Positions 27,609-37,141 of a stretch of 64,000 nt of DNA are shown here, piece by piece. The notes under the pieces are model-generated. The model had not been told where the DNA came from. It saw only the letters and a list, made by a program, of their open reading frames with translations, and made no database searches. The stretch's first letter is position 1. Every line of letters starts with the position of its first letter. Source of the stretch: Denitratimonas tolerans (GTDB lineage: Bacteria; Pseudomonadota; Gammaproteobacteria; Xanthomonadales; Xanthomonadaceae); assembly GCF_037203605.1 (NCBI RefSeq), contig NZ_JBBDHC010000015.1, positions 1 through 64,000 on the forward strand, written 5' to 3'. The position numbers and the translations under genes are program-made.

Positions 27609-27848
27609 GCCTGCCCCCTGGGGTTGTGGTGGTGTGTCCGCGCCTGAGGGTCGTGCATCCACCACCCGGCGGGCAGGCGATGGAAAGGGCAGGCACCCGT
27701 CGCGCAAGCATAGCAAGATGGGGGGGGGTCGCCGCGGCGCGTGCCCCGGGCCGGCGGCGCGCTTTGCCTTTTGCGGAGTGCGGCCTGTAACATTTTTTTC
27801 ATCTTCGCTCGGGAGCGCCGACTCTTCGCTCCCTCCGGAACGTCTTTC

Positions 27849-29324
27849 TTGCTGACCGATCTCAACCTGACGCCGCAGCCTCCCCGCCACCTCGACGCCG
27901 ATGTCTGCATCTGCGGTGCCGGGCCGGCCGGCATCGTGCTGGCGCTGGAACTGGCGCGACGCCGTCCCGACTGGCGCATCGTCCTGCTCGAAGGCGGCGG
28001 GCGCAGCCTGGCCAGCGAGCGCGAACGCATCCTCTACGACGTCGGGCTGGCTGCCAAATCCTATGCAGTCGCGGCCTCGCGCCGCCGGATGCTGGGCGGC
28101 ACCTCCGGTCACTGGGGCGGCTGGTGCAAACCGCTTGATCCGGCGGATTTCACCGCGCCGGCGGCCTGGTCTGTGCCGGACTGGCCGGTCACGCTGGATG
28201 ATCTGCAGCCCTATCTTGCGTCGGCCCACGTCTGGTGCGAGATCCCGAGCAATCGCTATGACCCGGATGAAGTTCGCGCCCGCCAGCCGCAGCGGTTCCT
28301 CGACCTGCCGGCCGGCAGCCCGGTGGCCGAACACCTGTTCCGCTTCAGTCCCCCGACCCGCTTCGGCGCGCGCTACGCGGACGAGCTGGCCGGCCAGTCC
28401 AACCTCGACGGCCTGCTGCATGCCAACCTGTTTGCTCTGGAGCGGCGCGGGGATCGCATCGTTTCGGCCTCGGCCCGGGCGCTTGACGGAAAGCCGGTCC
28501 GGATTTCCGCCCGCCGCTTCGTCCTGGCACAGGGCGGACTGGAAACCACCCGCACCCTGTTGAACCTGCGCGGCGATGCCTCCGATGACGGCGAGGGCCT
28601 GCGTTCACCGCACCTGGGACGGTATTTTGCCGACCACTACGGCGTGAGCCCCGGTACCGTGCTGGCACCGGCGGAGCTCGGCTACCGGCGCATGGCCGAT
28701 CAGGACACGGCGGTGATGCCGGTGCTGGCACCCTCGCCGGGCGCACTTCGCCAGGCCGGGCGTCAGAACGTGTGCCTGATGCTCGCCCACGATCCGGCCG
28801 ACGATTCGCTGCCTGCAAGCTACGCAACGCACGCGGCGCTGGGCTTTTCCACCCGTGCGTTCTGGAGCTACCGCGCGCAGATGATCGTGGAACCGCGCCC
28901 GCATCCGGAAAGCCGCATCACCCTGACCGACACCCGCTGCGAACTGGGCCTGCGCCGGGCGCACCTGGATTGGCGCCTCCACCCGCAGGACACCGCGTCG
29001 GCCCTCGCCTTCTTCGACGACCTCGGTACCGTGCTGGCGCAAAGCGGACAGGGCCGCACGCGCCTGACGTATGAAGCCACCCCCGCGCGCCTGGCCTCGG
29101 TCAACGGTGCCAACCACCACCTGGGCACCGTCCGCTTCGCGCATGATCCCAAGGACGGCGTCGCCGATGCGGACGGGCGCATCCATGACATGGAGAACCT
29201 CTACGTGGCGAGCTCTGCGCTGTTTCCCCGTTACGGCTATTCCAATCCGACCCTGACCATCGTGGCGCTGGCGATCCGGCTTGCCAGCCGCTGGGCGGGC
29301 GAATCGGCGGAGGCAGGGACATGA
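27849..29324 (+). CDS. GMC-family FAD oxidoreductase
   Basis: 491 residues. The FAD-binding start DVCICGAGPAGIVLALELAR is followed by VLLEGGGRS, LGGTSGHWGGWCKPL (flavin site), and the C-terminal GMC end with NHHLGT and GYSNPTLTIVALAIRLA, which holds the catalytic-side residues. These enzymes oxidise alcohols or sugars. No signal peptide is seen. Its stop overlaps the start of a Tat-type partner (ATGA), a common pairing in which the partner carries the complex outward or passes electrons. TTG 27849 is chosen for its GGAA site and because the family N-terminus begins about there. The substrate is unknown. Confidence 0.86.
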   Translation: MLTDLNLTPQPPRHLDADVCICGAGPAGIVLALELARRRPDWRIVLLEGGGRSLASERERILYDVGLAAKSYAVAASRRRMLGGTSGHWGGWCKPLDPADFTAPAAWSVPDWPVTLDDLQPYLASAHVWCEIPSNRYDPDEVRARQPQRFLDLPAGSPVAEHLFRFSPPTRFGARYADELAGQSNLDGLLHANLFALERRGDRIVSASARALDGKPVRISARRFVLAQGGLETTRTLLNLRGDASDDGEGLRSPHLGRYFADHYGVSPGTVLAPAELGYRRMADQDTAVMPVLAPSPGALRQAGRQNVCLMLAHDPADDSLPASYATHAALGFSTRAFWSYRAQMIVEPRPHPESRITLTDTRCELGLRRAHLDWRLHPQDTASALAFFDDLGTVLAQSGQGRTRLTYEATPARLASVNGANHHLGTVRFAHDPKDGVADADGRIHDMENLYVASSALFPRYGYSNPTLTIVALAIRLASRWAGESAEAGT

Positions 29325-30463
29325 TCACCCGACGCGACCTGTGCGTGGCGGTCATCGCGGCGGGTGCCACCGCGACCGGCTTCGTGACGCCCTGGGGCAC
29401 GATCCGCGACGCCTTCGCGCCGCCGGCCAACAACACCGGCCTGGGACGTGCGTTCGACACCCTGCTCGCCGGCCTCGACGGCACTCAGGGCGTCGGCCGC
29501 ATCGTGGCGGAGGGCAGTGCGCCCGGAACCTCCGCCGACGCGCTCATCGAGCGCCTGGGCAGTCATCTAGAGGGTGCCTTGAGTGATCGCGCCTCAATCG
29601 AGGCGCGCCTGGGCGAACGGGTGCGCGCCGACTTTGCCGCAGCGCGCACTTGCCGGGTGGACGGCTGGACGCTGAGCCAGACCGAGTGCGACCTGGCCGG
29701 CCTGCGCTGGCACCTCATGCACGATGCGCCGGCGCCGTCCCGGGCGTCAAACACGGCCACGCCGCTCCCGGCGGCGGGCGCTGCGACAGGCGCGGCTGCT
29801 TCCGATGCCGCGAAAGCGCCCGGGCAACCGCCTGCGGCCATCGTCGAAATCACCAACTGGGGGCCACGCACCACCGAGCAGGGATCGAAGTTCAACGTGC
29901 AGCCCGATGGCCACAGCGGGCTTTGGTTCGTCGCGCCAGGCGCGCCCGACTGGGTCAAGGTCCGCATCGATGGCCAGGAAAGCCCCACCACCGTGTCCGA
30001 AGCCGGCTTCACCTCGGGGATCTTCGGCAGCCTGCAGGAACGGATCCTCGCCACGCCGGGCAGCTATCGGGTCGAGCTTTACGACCCGGTGAACGACACT
30101 GTGCAGCCGATCGGCGAACTGGTGGTGCGGCCAATGGCCGAGCGCGCGGTCAGGGAGGACGGAACGCGCTCCTCCATTTTCTGCCCCGTCACCGGATGGG
30201 GTCCGACGGAAACGACGGTCGGCGTGGCGGAGAATGCGCAGCCCGACGGCTCGCAGGGCATGTGGTTCCTTCTACCGTGCGCGCCCAACAACGTGCAGCT
30301 GGTGTTTGGCGACGACCGCCTCCCCGCCACCCGCACCGATCGCGGCATCACCTCACGGGTGCCGCTGGCGCTGCTGGAATCCCCCGGCACGGTCAGCATC
30401 CGTCTTCGTCACATCCACTCCGGTGAAGAACTGACGGTCGGCCTGTTCGAAATCCGCCCCTGA
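29321..30463 (+). CDS. Tat-signal partner of the GMC oxidoreductase with two tandem C-terminal modules
   Basis: 380 residues. The N-terminus TRRDLCVAVIAAGATATGF is a twin-arginine-type signal. Residues about 40-135 include RVDGWTLSQTECDLAGLRWH, a motif I associate with small Tat proteins next to GMC oxidoreductases. After an Ala/Pro linker the C-terminus has two copies of a ~90-residue module: the first around ITNWGPRTTEQGSKFNVQPD, the second around VTGWGPTETTVGVAENAQPD, each then W-F-x-P and a final ELVV/GLFEI strand. These look like Ig-like beta modules. The function of the modules is unknown; binding a surface or substrate is a guess. Confidence 0.72.
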   Translation: MITRRDLCVAVIAAGATATGFVTPWGTIRDAFAPPANNTGLGRAFDTLLAGLDGTQGVGRIVAEGSAPGTSADALIERLGSHLEGALSDRASIEARLGERVRADFAAARTCRVDGWTLSQTECDLAGLRWHLMHDAPAPSRASNTATPLPAAGAATGAAASDAAKAPGQPPAAIVEITNWGPRTTEQGSKFNVQPDGHSGLWFVAPGAPDWVKVRIDGQESPTTVSEAGFTSGIFGSLQERILATPGSYRVELYDPVNDTVQPIGELVVRPMAERAVREDGTRSSIFCPVTGWGPTETTVGVAENAQPDGSQGMWFLLPCAPNNVQLVFGDDRLPATRTDRGITSRVPLALLESPGTVSIRLRHIHSGEELTVGLFEIRP

Positions 30464-30595
30464 GGCAGAACGTCACATTTCATGCCGGCCCAGCCTCTGG
30501 TCCGGCACCAGGACGCGATCCTGCTCACAATTCTGGCAAAATCATCACTCCCACCGCGCGTCGTGCGGAGCGCCGGCACCTCAGGAGAATCCCAC

Positions 30596-33547
30596 GTGTC
30601 CCCCATCACCTCCCTGTACCAGATCGTGCGCCGGCCCCTGTTGACGCTGGCCGTGGCAACCACCTGCGCCGCCGTCGCCGGCAGCGCGCTGGCTGCCGAT
30701 CCGGGCCGGATCGACACCCGCTCGGCGTTGGCCGAACGCGTCCTGTTCGATGCCGGCCAGCCGGGCGAATCCTTCGACGGCTTCATCGTCTACTACCGCG
30801 ACGATGCGCCCGCCGGGGAAGAAAAATCCGCAGCGGCCAGCCGCACCCGCAAGGCGATCGATGCGGACCTCGCACGCATGGGGAAGGCGTTCGGCTTCGC
30901 GGCGCGCCACGAGCGCCAGCTCGCCACGGGTGGCCACCTCGTTCGCCTGAACGGAACCCGCCTTGCCGGTGAAGACGCGAATGCCTGGATGGCGACGCTG
31001 GCGGCCAATCCGGACATCGTGGCGGTCGAACCGAACGCCCGCGCCTACCCGGCACTGGTCCCGAACGACCGGCACTACGCCCTGCAGTGGGGCCTGAGCG
31101 ATCCGGTCGGCGGCATCAGCGCCCCGGCCGCGTGGGACATGTCCACCGGCTCTGGCATCGTCATCGCAGTCGTGGATACCGGCGGCACCCCGCACCCGGA
31201 CCTCGACGCACAGACCGTCGCGGGCTACGACTTCATCTCCAGTGAGGAAACCGCGCGCGACGGCGACGGTCGCGACGCCAACCCCAACGACGAGGGCGAC
31301 TGGCACGAACCGGGCGACTGCGGTCCGGGAGTCGAGCCGTCGAAGAAGTCCTCCTGGCACGGCACCCACGTTGCCGGCATCGCCGCCGCCCAGGCGAACA
31401 ATGGCATCGGCGTGGCCGGCGTCGCGTTCGGTGCCAGGGTGCAGCACGTGCGCGCCCTGGGCCGCTGCGGCGGCACCGTGGCCGACATTGCCGACTCGAT
31501 CATCTGGGCGGCTGGCGGCACCGTGCCCGGCGTCCCGGCGAACGCGACGCCTGCGCGCATCATCAACCTCAGCCTCGGTGGCGAGGGCATGTGCGGCCCG
31601 ACCTACCAGAACGCGGTCGATGCCGCGAACGCGCGCAAGGCCGTGGTGATCGCGGCCGCCGGCAACGATGACGCACATGCGGCCACCCAGCGCCCGGCCA
31701 ACTGCAGCGGCGTGCTCGTCGTGGGTGCCAGCAACCGCGCCGGCATCCGCGCGTCGTACTCCAACTACGGCGAGCTGGTGGACCTCGCGGCACCCGGCGG
31801 GGACTGCAGGGACTGCGAGAACGACTACCCGGACCTCATCCTCTCCACGCTCAACAGCGGCGAGCAGGGACAGAATGAAGCGGGCTACTACTACATGGCC
31901 GGTACCTCGATGGCCACGCCGCACGTTTCCGGCGTTGCCGCACTGGTCCTGGCGCGCAAGGGCTCGCTCTCGCCCGCCGAAGTCCGCACCCTGCTGCGCG
32001 ACACCGCCAAACCGTTCCCTGGCCACTGCACCGGCGGCTGCGGCGTCGGACTGGTCAACGCGGAAGCCGCGGTACGCGCCGCCGGCAATCAGGCGATCAC
32101 CCGACTGCCGATCTCCGTGACCCGCGCCGGCATCGGCTCGGGCCGGATCACCAGCTCGCCCAGCGGCATCGACTGCGGCGCGCGCTGCTCCAACACCTTC
32201 AGCAAGGGCACCAGCGTCACCTTGACCGCGGCCGCCGCCACCGGATCGACCTTCACCGGCTGGTCGGGCGCCTGCTCCGGCAGCGGGAGCACCTGCACCC
32301 TGGCGGCGAACCAGGCGCACGCCGCGCTGGCCCACTTCAAGGTGCCGGTCACCGGCCTGAGCCGCGGCCAGGCGATCGCCGATCTGTCCGCGCAGGGCGG
32401 TCTGGCGCGCATGTACTCGCTGCACGTGCCTTCCGGCTCGGAGTCGCTCAGGATCCGGCTCAGCGGCGGCAGCGGCGATGCCGACCTCTACGTGCGCCAC
32501 GGCACCGAACCGAACGAGAGCCAGTACGACTGCCGTCCCTACCTCCACGGCAACAACGAACTGTGCGAATTCCCGGCACCGCTGGCGGGGATCTACTACA
32601 TCATGATCAAGGGCGCGCCGGACTATTCGGGCGCACGCCTGTTCGCCCACTACGCGCTCGGCCCGCAGGGCGGCCGCACCGTCAGCGCCGATGTGCCCAT
32701 GACCGGCATCTCGGCACCGCAGGGCGGCGGACGCTACTTCAAGGTGGACGTGCCGCAGGGTGCCACCGACCTGTGGATCACCACGCGCGCCAGCCGGGAC
32801 CTGGACCTGTTCGTGCGCCGCGGCGGCGTGCCGACGCCGGACTGGAACGAGCAGTTCGTTTCCGGCAACCCCGCCGGCAACGAGGAAATCTATATCCCCA
32901 ACCCGCAGCGCGGAATGCACTACATCCTGCTGCATGCCTACGAAAGCTTCAGCGGTGCCTCGCTGCGGGCCGGCTACACGGTCGCCGGCAAGCGCATCGT
33001 CATGACGCATTCGGGCCTGGGGGCCGGCACGGTGGCAATGCGGCGCGTGGCGACCGGCGCGACCGCCGCCACCTGCGCGGGTTTCCCCTGCACCGTCGGG
33101 CTGCCCGATGCGACCTTCGACCTGATCGCCTCGCCCTCGACCGGCTCGGCTTTCAGCGGCTGGATCGCCAGCCAGTGCGATTCGATCACCCCGCAGGGCG
33201 ACTGCCGCATGCGGGTTTCGAGCGAGCGCCCGGTGTCCGTCGGCTTCAGCGGCGCGCCGTCCAAGCCGGTGGTCACCCTGAACACCGTCGGCGAAGGCAG
33301 CGGCGTGGTCCTGGTGCGAGCCGCCGGTGGCGATGCGCCGCTGGCGGTGTGCACGGCCTTCCCCTGCCGCATCGCGCCCACCGCGACGACCTACGAACTG
33401 GTTCCGATCGCGGCCCCGGATTCGGCCTTCACGCGCTGGATTTCCCCGACCATGGGAACGCCGGCCTGCGCCTCGATCACGGCGGAAGGCTATTGCCGCC
33501 TGCAGCCGACCGCCGCAACCTCGGTCACGGCGAACTTCGTCAAGTAG
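30596..33547 (+). CDS. Secreted modular subtilase (S8 serine protease) with PPC and Cys-bearing repeats
   Basis: 983 residues. Signal peptide (about 1-33, ending GSALAAD), propeptide (about 45-150), then the S8 domain with Asp194 (VVDTGG), His255 (WHGTHVAG) and Ser438 (GTSMATPHVSG), all present. Then comes a Cys-rich beta repeat (about 500-580, SPSGIDCGARCSNTFSKG), two pre-peptidase C-terminal (PPC) domains (about 583-690 and 700-797), and two further Cys-bearing repeats ending in the last strand TSVTANFVK. Such tails are often processed during secretion. GTG 30596 has AGGAG 8 nt upstream. It is 132 bp after the Tat-type gene and has a terminator downstream. Confidence 0.9.
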   Translation: MSPITSLYQIVRRPLLTLAVATTCAAVAGSALAADPGRIDTRSALAERVLFDAGQPGESFDGFIVYYRDDAPAGEEKSAAASRTRKAIDADLARMGKAFGFAARHERQLATGGHLVRLNGTRLAGEDANAWMATLAANPDIVAVEPNARAYPALVPNDRHYALQWGLSDPVGGISAPAAWDMSTGSGIVIAVVDTGGTPHPDLDAQTVAGYDFISSEETARDGDGRDANPNDEGDWHEPGDCGPGVEPSKKSSWHGTHVAGIAAAQANNGIGVAGVAFGARVQHVRALGRCGGTVADIADSIIWAAGGTVPGVPANATPARIINLSLGGEGMCGPTYQNAVDAANARKAVVIAAAGNDDAHAATQRPANCSGVLVVGASNRAGIRASYSNYGELVDLAAPGGDCRDCENDYPDLILSTLNSGEQGQNEAGYYYMAGTSMATPHVSGVAALVLARKGSLSPAEVRTLLRDTAKPFPGHCTGGCGVGLVNAEAAVRAAGNQAITRLPISVTRAGIGSGRITSSPSGIDCGARCSNTFSKGTSVTLTAAAATGSTFTGWSGACSGSGSTCTLAANQAHAALAHFKVPVTGLSRGQAIADLSAQGGLARMYSLHVPSGSESLRIRLSGGSGDADLYVRHGTEPNESQYDCRPYLHGNNELCEFPAPLAGIYYIMIKGAPDYSGARLFAHYALGPQGGRTVSADVPMTGISAPQGGGRYFKVDVPQGATDLWITTRASRDLDLFVRRGGVPTPDWNEQFVSGNPAGNEEIYIPNPQRGMHYILLHAYESFSGASLRAGYTVAGKRIVMTHSGLGAGTVAMRRVATGATAATCAGFPCTVGLPDATFDLIASPSTGSAFSGWIASQCDSITPQGDCRMRVSSERPVSVGFSGAPSKPVVTLNTVGEGSGVVLVRAAGGDAPLAVCTAFPCRIAPTATTYELVPIAAPDSAFTRWISPTMGTPACASITAEGYCRLQPTAATSVTANFVK

Positions 33548-33555
33548 CCGGCTCG

Positions 33556-33590
33556 CGCGGTGGCCCCGCTCCTGCGGCGGGGCCACCGCG
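33556..33590 (+). terminator. Hairpin terminator after the subtilase gene
   Basis: A perfect 13-bp stem, CGCGGTGGCCCCG (33556-33568) / CGGGGCCACCGCG (33578-33590), with a 9-nt loop lies 9 bp after the stop codon. No T-run follows, but it sits between convergent genes, so it may serve both. Confidence 0.65.
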
Positions 33591-33633
33591 GCGGATTCCG
33601 CTTACGGCACGTCCGCGCGCTGCGGACCGCCGC

Positions 33634-34359
33634 TCAAAAGTCCAGGTCGAGCGCCGCGCAAAGGTAATCGACCAAGGGCGCGAGCGTGGCGAAATCCGCC
33701 TCCAGCGCGGCGCGCAGGCCCGGGCCGACCACGGTGGCATCGTCGAGCGGACGCCAGAGCGTCCAGCTGCGCAGCTTGAGATCCTCGATCAGAGGCGAGT
33801 CGGCCGGATAGCCGCGCGGCGCGCGCACCATGGATCCTTCGCGCTCCAGCACGAAGCTTGCGCGAACGCGCGGCGCGCCGATGGCCGTCTGCCAGCCTGC
33901 CGGGTTGTCGAAGATGAACTGGCGGATGCGCCGCTGCACCTCGGGCTCAGGCTGCCAGATCCCGGCACCGACGAAGCTCCCGCCCGGCTGGAGCTGGACG
34001 TAGAAGGACGGCGAAGCCACCTCGCGCCGCCGCTCGTGAAAAAAGCGCGCGCCCTGCCAGGTCTTGTAGGGCGACTTGTCGCGGCTGTAGCGCGCGTCGC
34101 GATGGATGCGGAACAGCGAACCGCCCTGCTTGCGCGGATCGGCGCGATAGTGCGGGCTGATCGCGGCCAGCGCCGGCTGCAGATCGCCGACCAGCCGCAG
34201 AAACGGCTCGCGCACGTGGGCTTCGTAGTCGGCGCGGTGCGCCTGGAACCAGGGCTTGGTGTTGTTGGCGGCGAGCCGGTGCAGGAACCGCAGGCTGCGG
34301 TTGCTGAAGTAGTCATCCGCCGCGGCGTGCACGCCAGAGGTGTCGGTGCGGGGGCTCAT
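33634..34359 (-). CDS. DUF2461 family protein (TIGR02453)
   Basis: 241 residues, family length. The typical blocks are LRFLHRLAANNTKPWFQAHR near residue 22, LFRIHRDARYSRDKSPYKTW (about 82), GIWQPEPEVQRRIRQ, and a C-terminal LRAALEADFATLAPLVDYL. The family's biochemical role is not established. It starts inside the stop of the upstream glycosyltransferase gene (ATGA), so both are translated together. Confidence 0.85.
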   Translation of the reverse strand: MSPRTDTSGVHAAADDYFSNRSLRFLHRLAANNTKPWFQAHRADYEAHVREPFLRLVGDLQPALAAISPHYRADPRKQGGSLFRIHRDARYSRDKSPYKTWQGARFFHERRREVASPSFYVQLQPGGSFVGAGIWQPEPEVQRRIRQFIFDNPAGWQTAIGAPRVRASFVLEREGSMVRAPRGYPADSPLIEDLKLRSWTLWRPLDDATVVGPGLRAALEADFATLAPLVDYLCAALDLDF

Positions 34360-35396
34360 GCCGGCTCCGGGCCAACTCGGTCCCTGCCGAGGGCGGCCAG
34401 CTCCCGCCGGTAGAAGGCCTCGATGTCGGCCACGCGCGCGGCGAGGTCGAAGCGCTCCATCGGATACGCGCGTCGCGCCGGGCGCTGCGAAAACGTCTCG
34501 CGCAAGGCCTCTGCCAGCGCCTCCGGATCATCGATCGGCAGCAGCGGCGTGCCGATCACCTCGGCCAGGTGCCGCGCGCCTTCGCTGGCGCTGGCCAGGA
34601 TCGGCAGCCCGGCACCCATGGCCTCCAGCAATACCAGACCGAAGGGTTCGCGCCGCGCCGCGCTCACGAACACGTCGAACGCGGCCATCCAGTCCTGCGG
34701 ATCGCTGACGAAGCCGGGCATCACCACCTCGCGCGGCGCGATTTTGCGCAACGCATCGAAAGCCTCGCCCTGCCCGACAATCACCAGGCGCGCCTCGATC
34801 GGCAGGTCGGCGCGCTTCCAGGCTTCCACCAGCACGTCGAGCCCCTTGCTGCGCTCCACCCGTCCAAGCGCACCGAACACGAAGGCATCGGGTGCAATGC
34901 GCGCGCCGGCTCGTATGCGCGCGCGCGCGTCGGGCGCGGCGGGCTGCGCGCGCGTCCAGTTGTCGATCTGGACGCTGTGCGGGCGCAGCGCCGGCGGGAT
35001 GGCGGGAAGCTGCCAGGGCGCGATGGCGATGAGTGCATCCAGATCCGCGTGCTGGCGCGACTTGTAGGCCACATGCAAGCTGGCCACGCGCAGGCATTCG
35101 CCGCGCAGCCCGTGCAGCGCTCGGCAGGCACCACTCAGGTGTGCGTGCGCTACGTCAGGACGCAGGCGCCGCACGATCCGCCGCGCCTGCCAGACCGGCG
35201 AAAGCAGGCCCACGGCCTCCACGCGCACCGCAGGATCGAGGCGATGCGCGATCGCATCGGGCCGGTCTTCCGTGGCCACCCGGCGCAGCACCATGGTCAC
35301 ATCGTGACCGGCCTGCGCCTGCGCATTGGCCAGTTCCACGGCATAGCGCTCGCTTCCGGCGAAGCGGCGGGTGAGGATCAGATGGACGATACGCAT
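34356..35396 (-). CDS. GT4-family glycosyltransferase
   Basis: 346 residues. The N-terminal half starts MRIVHLILTRRFAGSERYAV, a GT-B donor/acceptor fold with GSERYA typical of heptosyl and WaaG-like enzymes. The C-terminal half has GALGRVERSKGLDVLVEAWK and the EPFGLVLLEAMGAGLPI motif, whose Glu pair binds the nucleotide sugar. It probably acts on lipopolysaccharide core or another surface glycan. The acceptor is unknown. It is coupled to the DUF2461 gene and separated from the aldolase gene by 45 bp. Confidence 0.88.
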   Translation of the reverse strand: MRIVHLILTRRFAGSERYAVELANAQAQAGHDVTMVLRRVATEDRPDAIAHRLDPAVRVEAVGLLSPVWQARRIVRRLRPDVAHAHLSGACRALHGLRGECLRVASLHVAYKSRQHADLDALIAIAPWQLPAIPPALRPHSVQIDNWTRAQPAAPDARARIRAGARIAPDAFVFGALGRVERSKGLDVLVEAWKRADLPIEARLVIVGQGEAFDALRKIAPREVVMPGFVSDPQDWMAAFDVFVSAARREPFGLVLLEAMGAGLPILASASEGARHLAEVIGTPLLPIDDPEALAEALRETFSQRPARRAYPMERFDLAARVADIEAFYRRELAALGRDRVGPEPA

Positions 35397-35441
35397 GGCC
35401 GCTTCAGTTGCCCGTCGCATCTGCGCGCGGGCGCTGCCCGG

Positions 35442-36335
35442 TCAGGCGATCGACGCGCGGTAGATCGATTCGATCGCCGCGTCCAGCGCCTGATTGAACG
35501 CGGCCTCGTCCTGCTGCGCACTCAGCCCCTCGGTCAGCGCGCGGCTGAAGCTGGCGATGACGCCGGGGTTTTTCGCCAGCAGTTCGTTGGACTTCTCGCG
35601 CGAATAGCCGCCCGACAGCGCAACGACCTTGAGCACGCTCGGGTGTTCGACCAGCTCCTTGAAGAACCCGTCCACGCTGGGCAGGGTGAGCTTGAGCATC
35701 ACCGGCGTCGCCGGATCGATGGTGTCCAGGCGCGCCAGCAGGCCCTTCTTCATCTCGACCTCGATGGCGGCCTTGTCGGCGGCCTTGATGTCGACCTCCG
35801 GCTCGATGATCGGCACCAGTTCCGCGGCCAGCACCTGGCGCGCCACCTCGAACTGCTGGTCGAGCACGGCAGCGATTCCAGACGGGTTGTTGGCCTTGAT
35901 GACCGAGCGCTCCTTGGTGCCGAACACGCCCTTGGCCTTGGCGCGCGCCAGCAGCGCGTCCAGACCGGGATTGGGCTTCATCAGCTGCACGCCATCGGCC
36001 TCGTCCATCAGGCCCTTGTCGATCTTGAGGAAAGGCACCACGCCCTTGTCTTTCCACAGGAACTCAACCGCGCTCTTGCCGCCGAAGTCGTCGTCCATGG
36101 TGCGCTCGAACAGGATCGCACCGACGATGCGCTCGCCATTGAACGCGGGACTGGTGACGATGCGCTCGCGCATCCGATGCACCAGCGCGAACATCTCGGC
36201 TTCGCCGCTGTAGGCGGATTCCTCGATGCCGTAGAGGCGAAGCGCCTTGGGCGTGCTGCCGCCGCTCTGGTCGAGCGCGGCGATGAAGCCCTGGCCGGAT
36301 GCGATCTTGTCACGCTGCTGCTGGTTGATGGCCAC
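35442..36335 (-). CDS. Class I fructose-bisphosphate aldolase
   Basis: 297 residues, using a Schiff-base lysine to cleave fructose-1,6-bisphosphate in glycolysis. Family landmarks are GFIAALDQSGGSTPKALRLY near the start, the Lys in VPFLKIDKGL and in FGTKERSVIKANN, and VVALSGGYSREKSNELLAKN at the C-terminal phosphate site. It is the bacterial 'FDA/FbaB-small' class rather than the zinc class II enzyme. GTG 36335 has GGAGA 8 nt upstream. It is divergent from coaE (197 bp). Confidence 0.93.
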   Translation of the reverse strand: MAINQQQRDKIASGQGFIAALDQSGGSTPKALRLYGIEESAYSGEAEMFALVHRMRERIVTSPAFNGERIVGAILFERTMDDDFGGKSAVEFLWKDKGVVPFLKIDKGLMDEADGVQLMKPNPGLDALLARAKAKGVFGTKERSVIKANNPSGIAAVLDQQFEVARQVLAAELVPIIEPEVDIKAADKAAIEVEMKKGLLARLDTIDPATPVMLKLTLPSVDGFFKELVEHPSVLKVVALSGGYSREKSNELLAKNPGVIASFSRALTEGLSAQQDEAAFNQALDAAIESIYRASIA

Positions 36336-36532
36336 GATCCGTGTCTCCTGCGGGTGGGTTGAGGCGCGAAGTGAACTGGCAATGTTACCGGCTCGCGGTG
36401 AAATCCGCAGTCCGGCCCGGCGCGGCCGGTGCCCCGCTGGAACGCGCGGCCCGCGCCCCAACTGCGGCCGGGATCGACGCGCCGCCGGGGCGCAGCGGGT
36501 ACGCTGTGGCCTGCTCCGCCCGAGGAATCCGC

Positions 36533-37141
36533 GTGCACCCTCCCTTCGTCATCGGCATCACCGGCGGCATCGGCTCGGGAAAGTCGGCCGTGACCGGAAA
36601 ATTCGCCGCACGCGGCGTCCCGGTGTTCGACGCCGATCTCGTCGCCCGCGAGCTGGTCGAACCCGGCCAGCCCGCGCTGGGCGAGATCGCCGGCGCGTTC
36701 GGAACGCACCTGCTCGCCGCGGACGGCCGCCTCGACCGCGCGGCGCTGCGTACCGCGGTCTTCGGCGACGCGGCGGCGCGCGAGCGCCTGAACGCGATCC
36801 TGCACCCGCGCGTGCACGCCCGGCTCAAGGCCCTGGCGCACGCGCCCGGACCGGCCTGCGCCCTCGTCGCGGTTCCCCTCCTGGCCGAAGGCATCGACCG
36901 TTACGGCTGGCTCGACCGCATCCTGGTCGTCGACGTGCCGCGCGAGATCCAGATCGCGCGCGCCATGGCGCGCGACGGCATGGATCGCGGCGCCGCCGAA
37001 CGCATGCTGGCGGCGCAGGCCGACCGCGCCGCGCGGCTTGCGATCGCGGACGACGTGATCACCAACGACGGCCCCATCGACGCCCTGGATGCCATCGTGG
37101 TACGCCTCCACGCGCGCTACGCCGCGCTGGCCGGGCGCTGA
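36533..37141 (+). CDS. coaE: Dephospho-CoA kinase
   Basis: 202 residues catalysing the last step of coenzyme A synthesis. The P-loop is GITGGIGSGKSAV, followed by the dephospho-CoA site FDADLVARELV, and HPRVHARLKAL and LVAVPLLAEG in the order expected for CoaE. It starts GTG 36533 after a GAGGA site. The next gene, metK, is 119 bp on. Confidence 0.95.
   Translation: MHPPFVIGITGGIGSGKSAVTGKFAARGVPVFDADLVARELVEPGQPALGEIAGAFGTHLLAADGRLDRAALRTAVFGDAAARERLNAILHPRVHARLKALAHAPGPACALVAVPLLAEGIDRYGWLDRILVVDVPREIQIARAMARDGMDRGAAERMLAAQADRAARLAIADDVITNDGPIDALDAIVVRLHARYAALAGR

Noticed and set aside
30581..33586. A ~1000-codon minus-strand frame over the subtilase
   Set aside because: It mirrors the protease gene, is low-complexity Arg/Gly-rich, and has no motif or signal; the plus-strand protease has all three catalytic residues.
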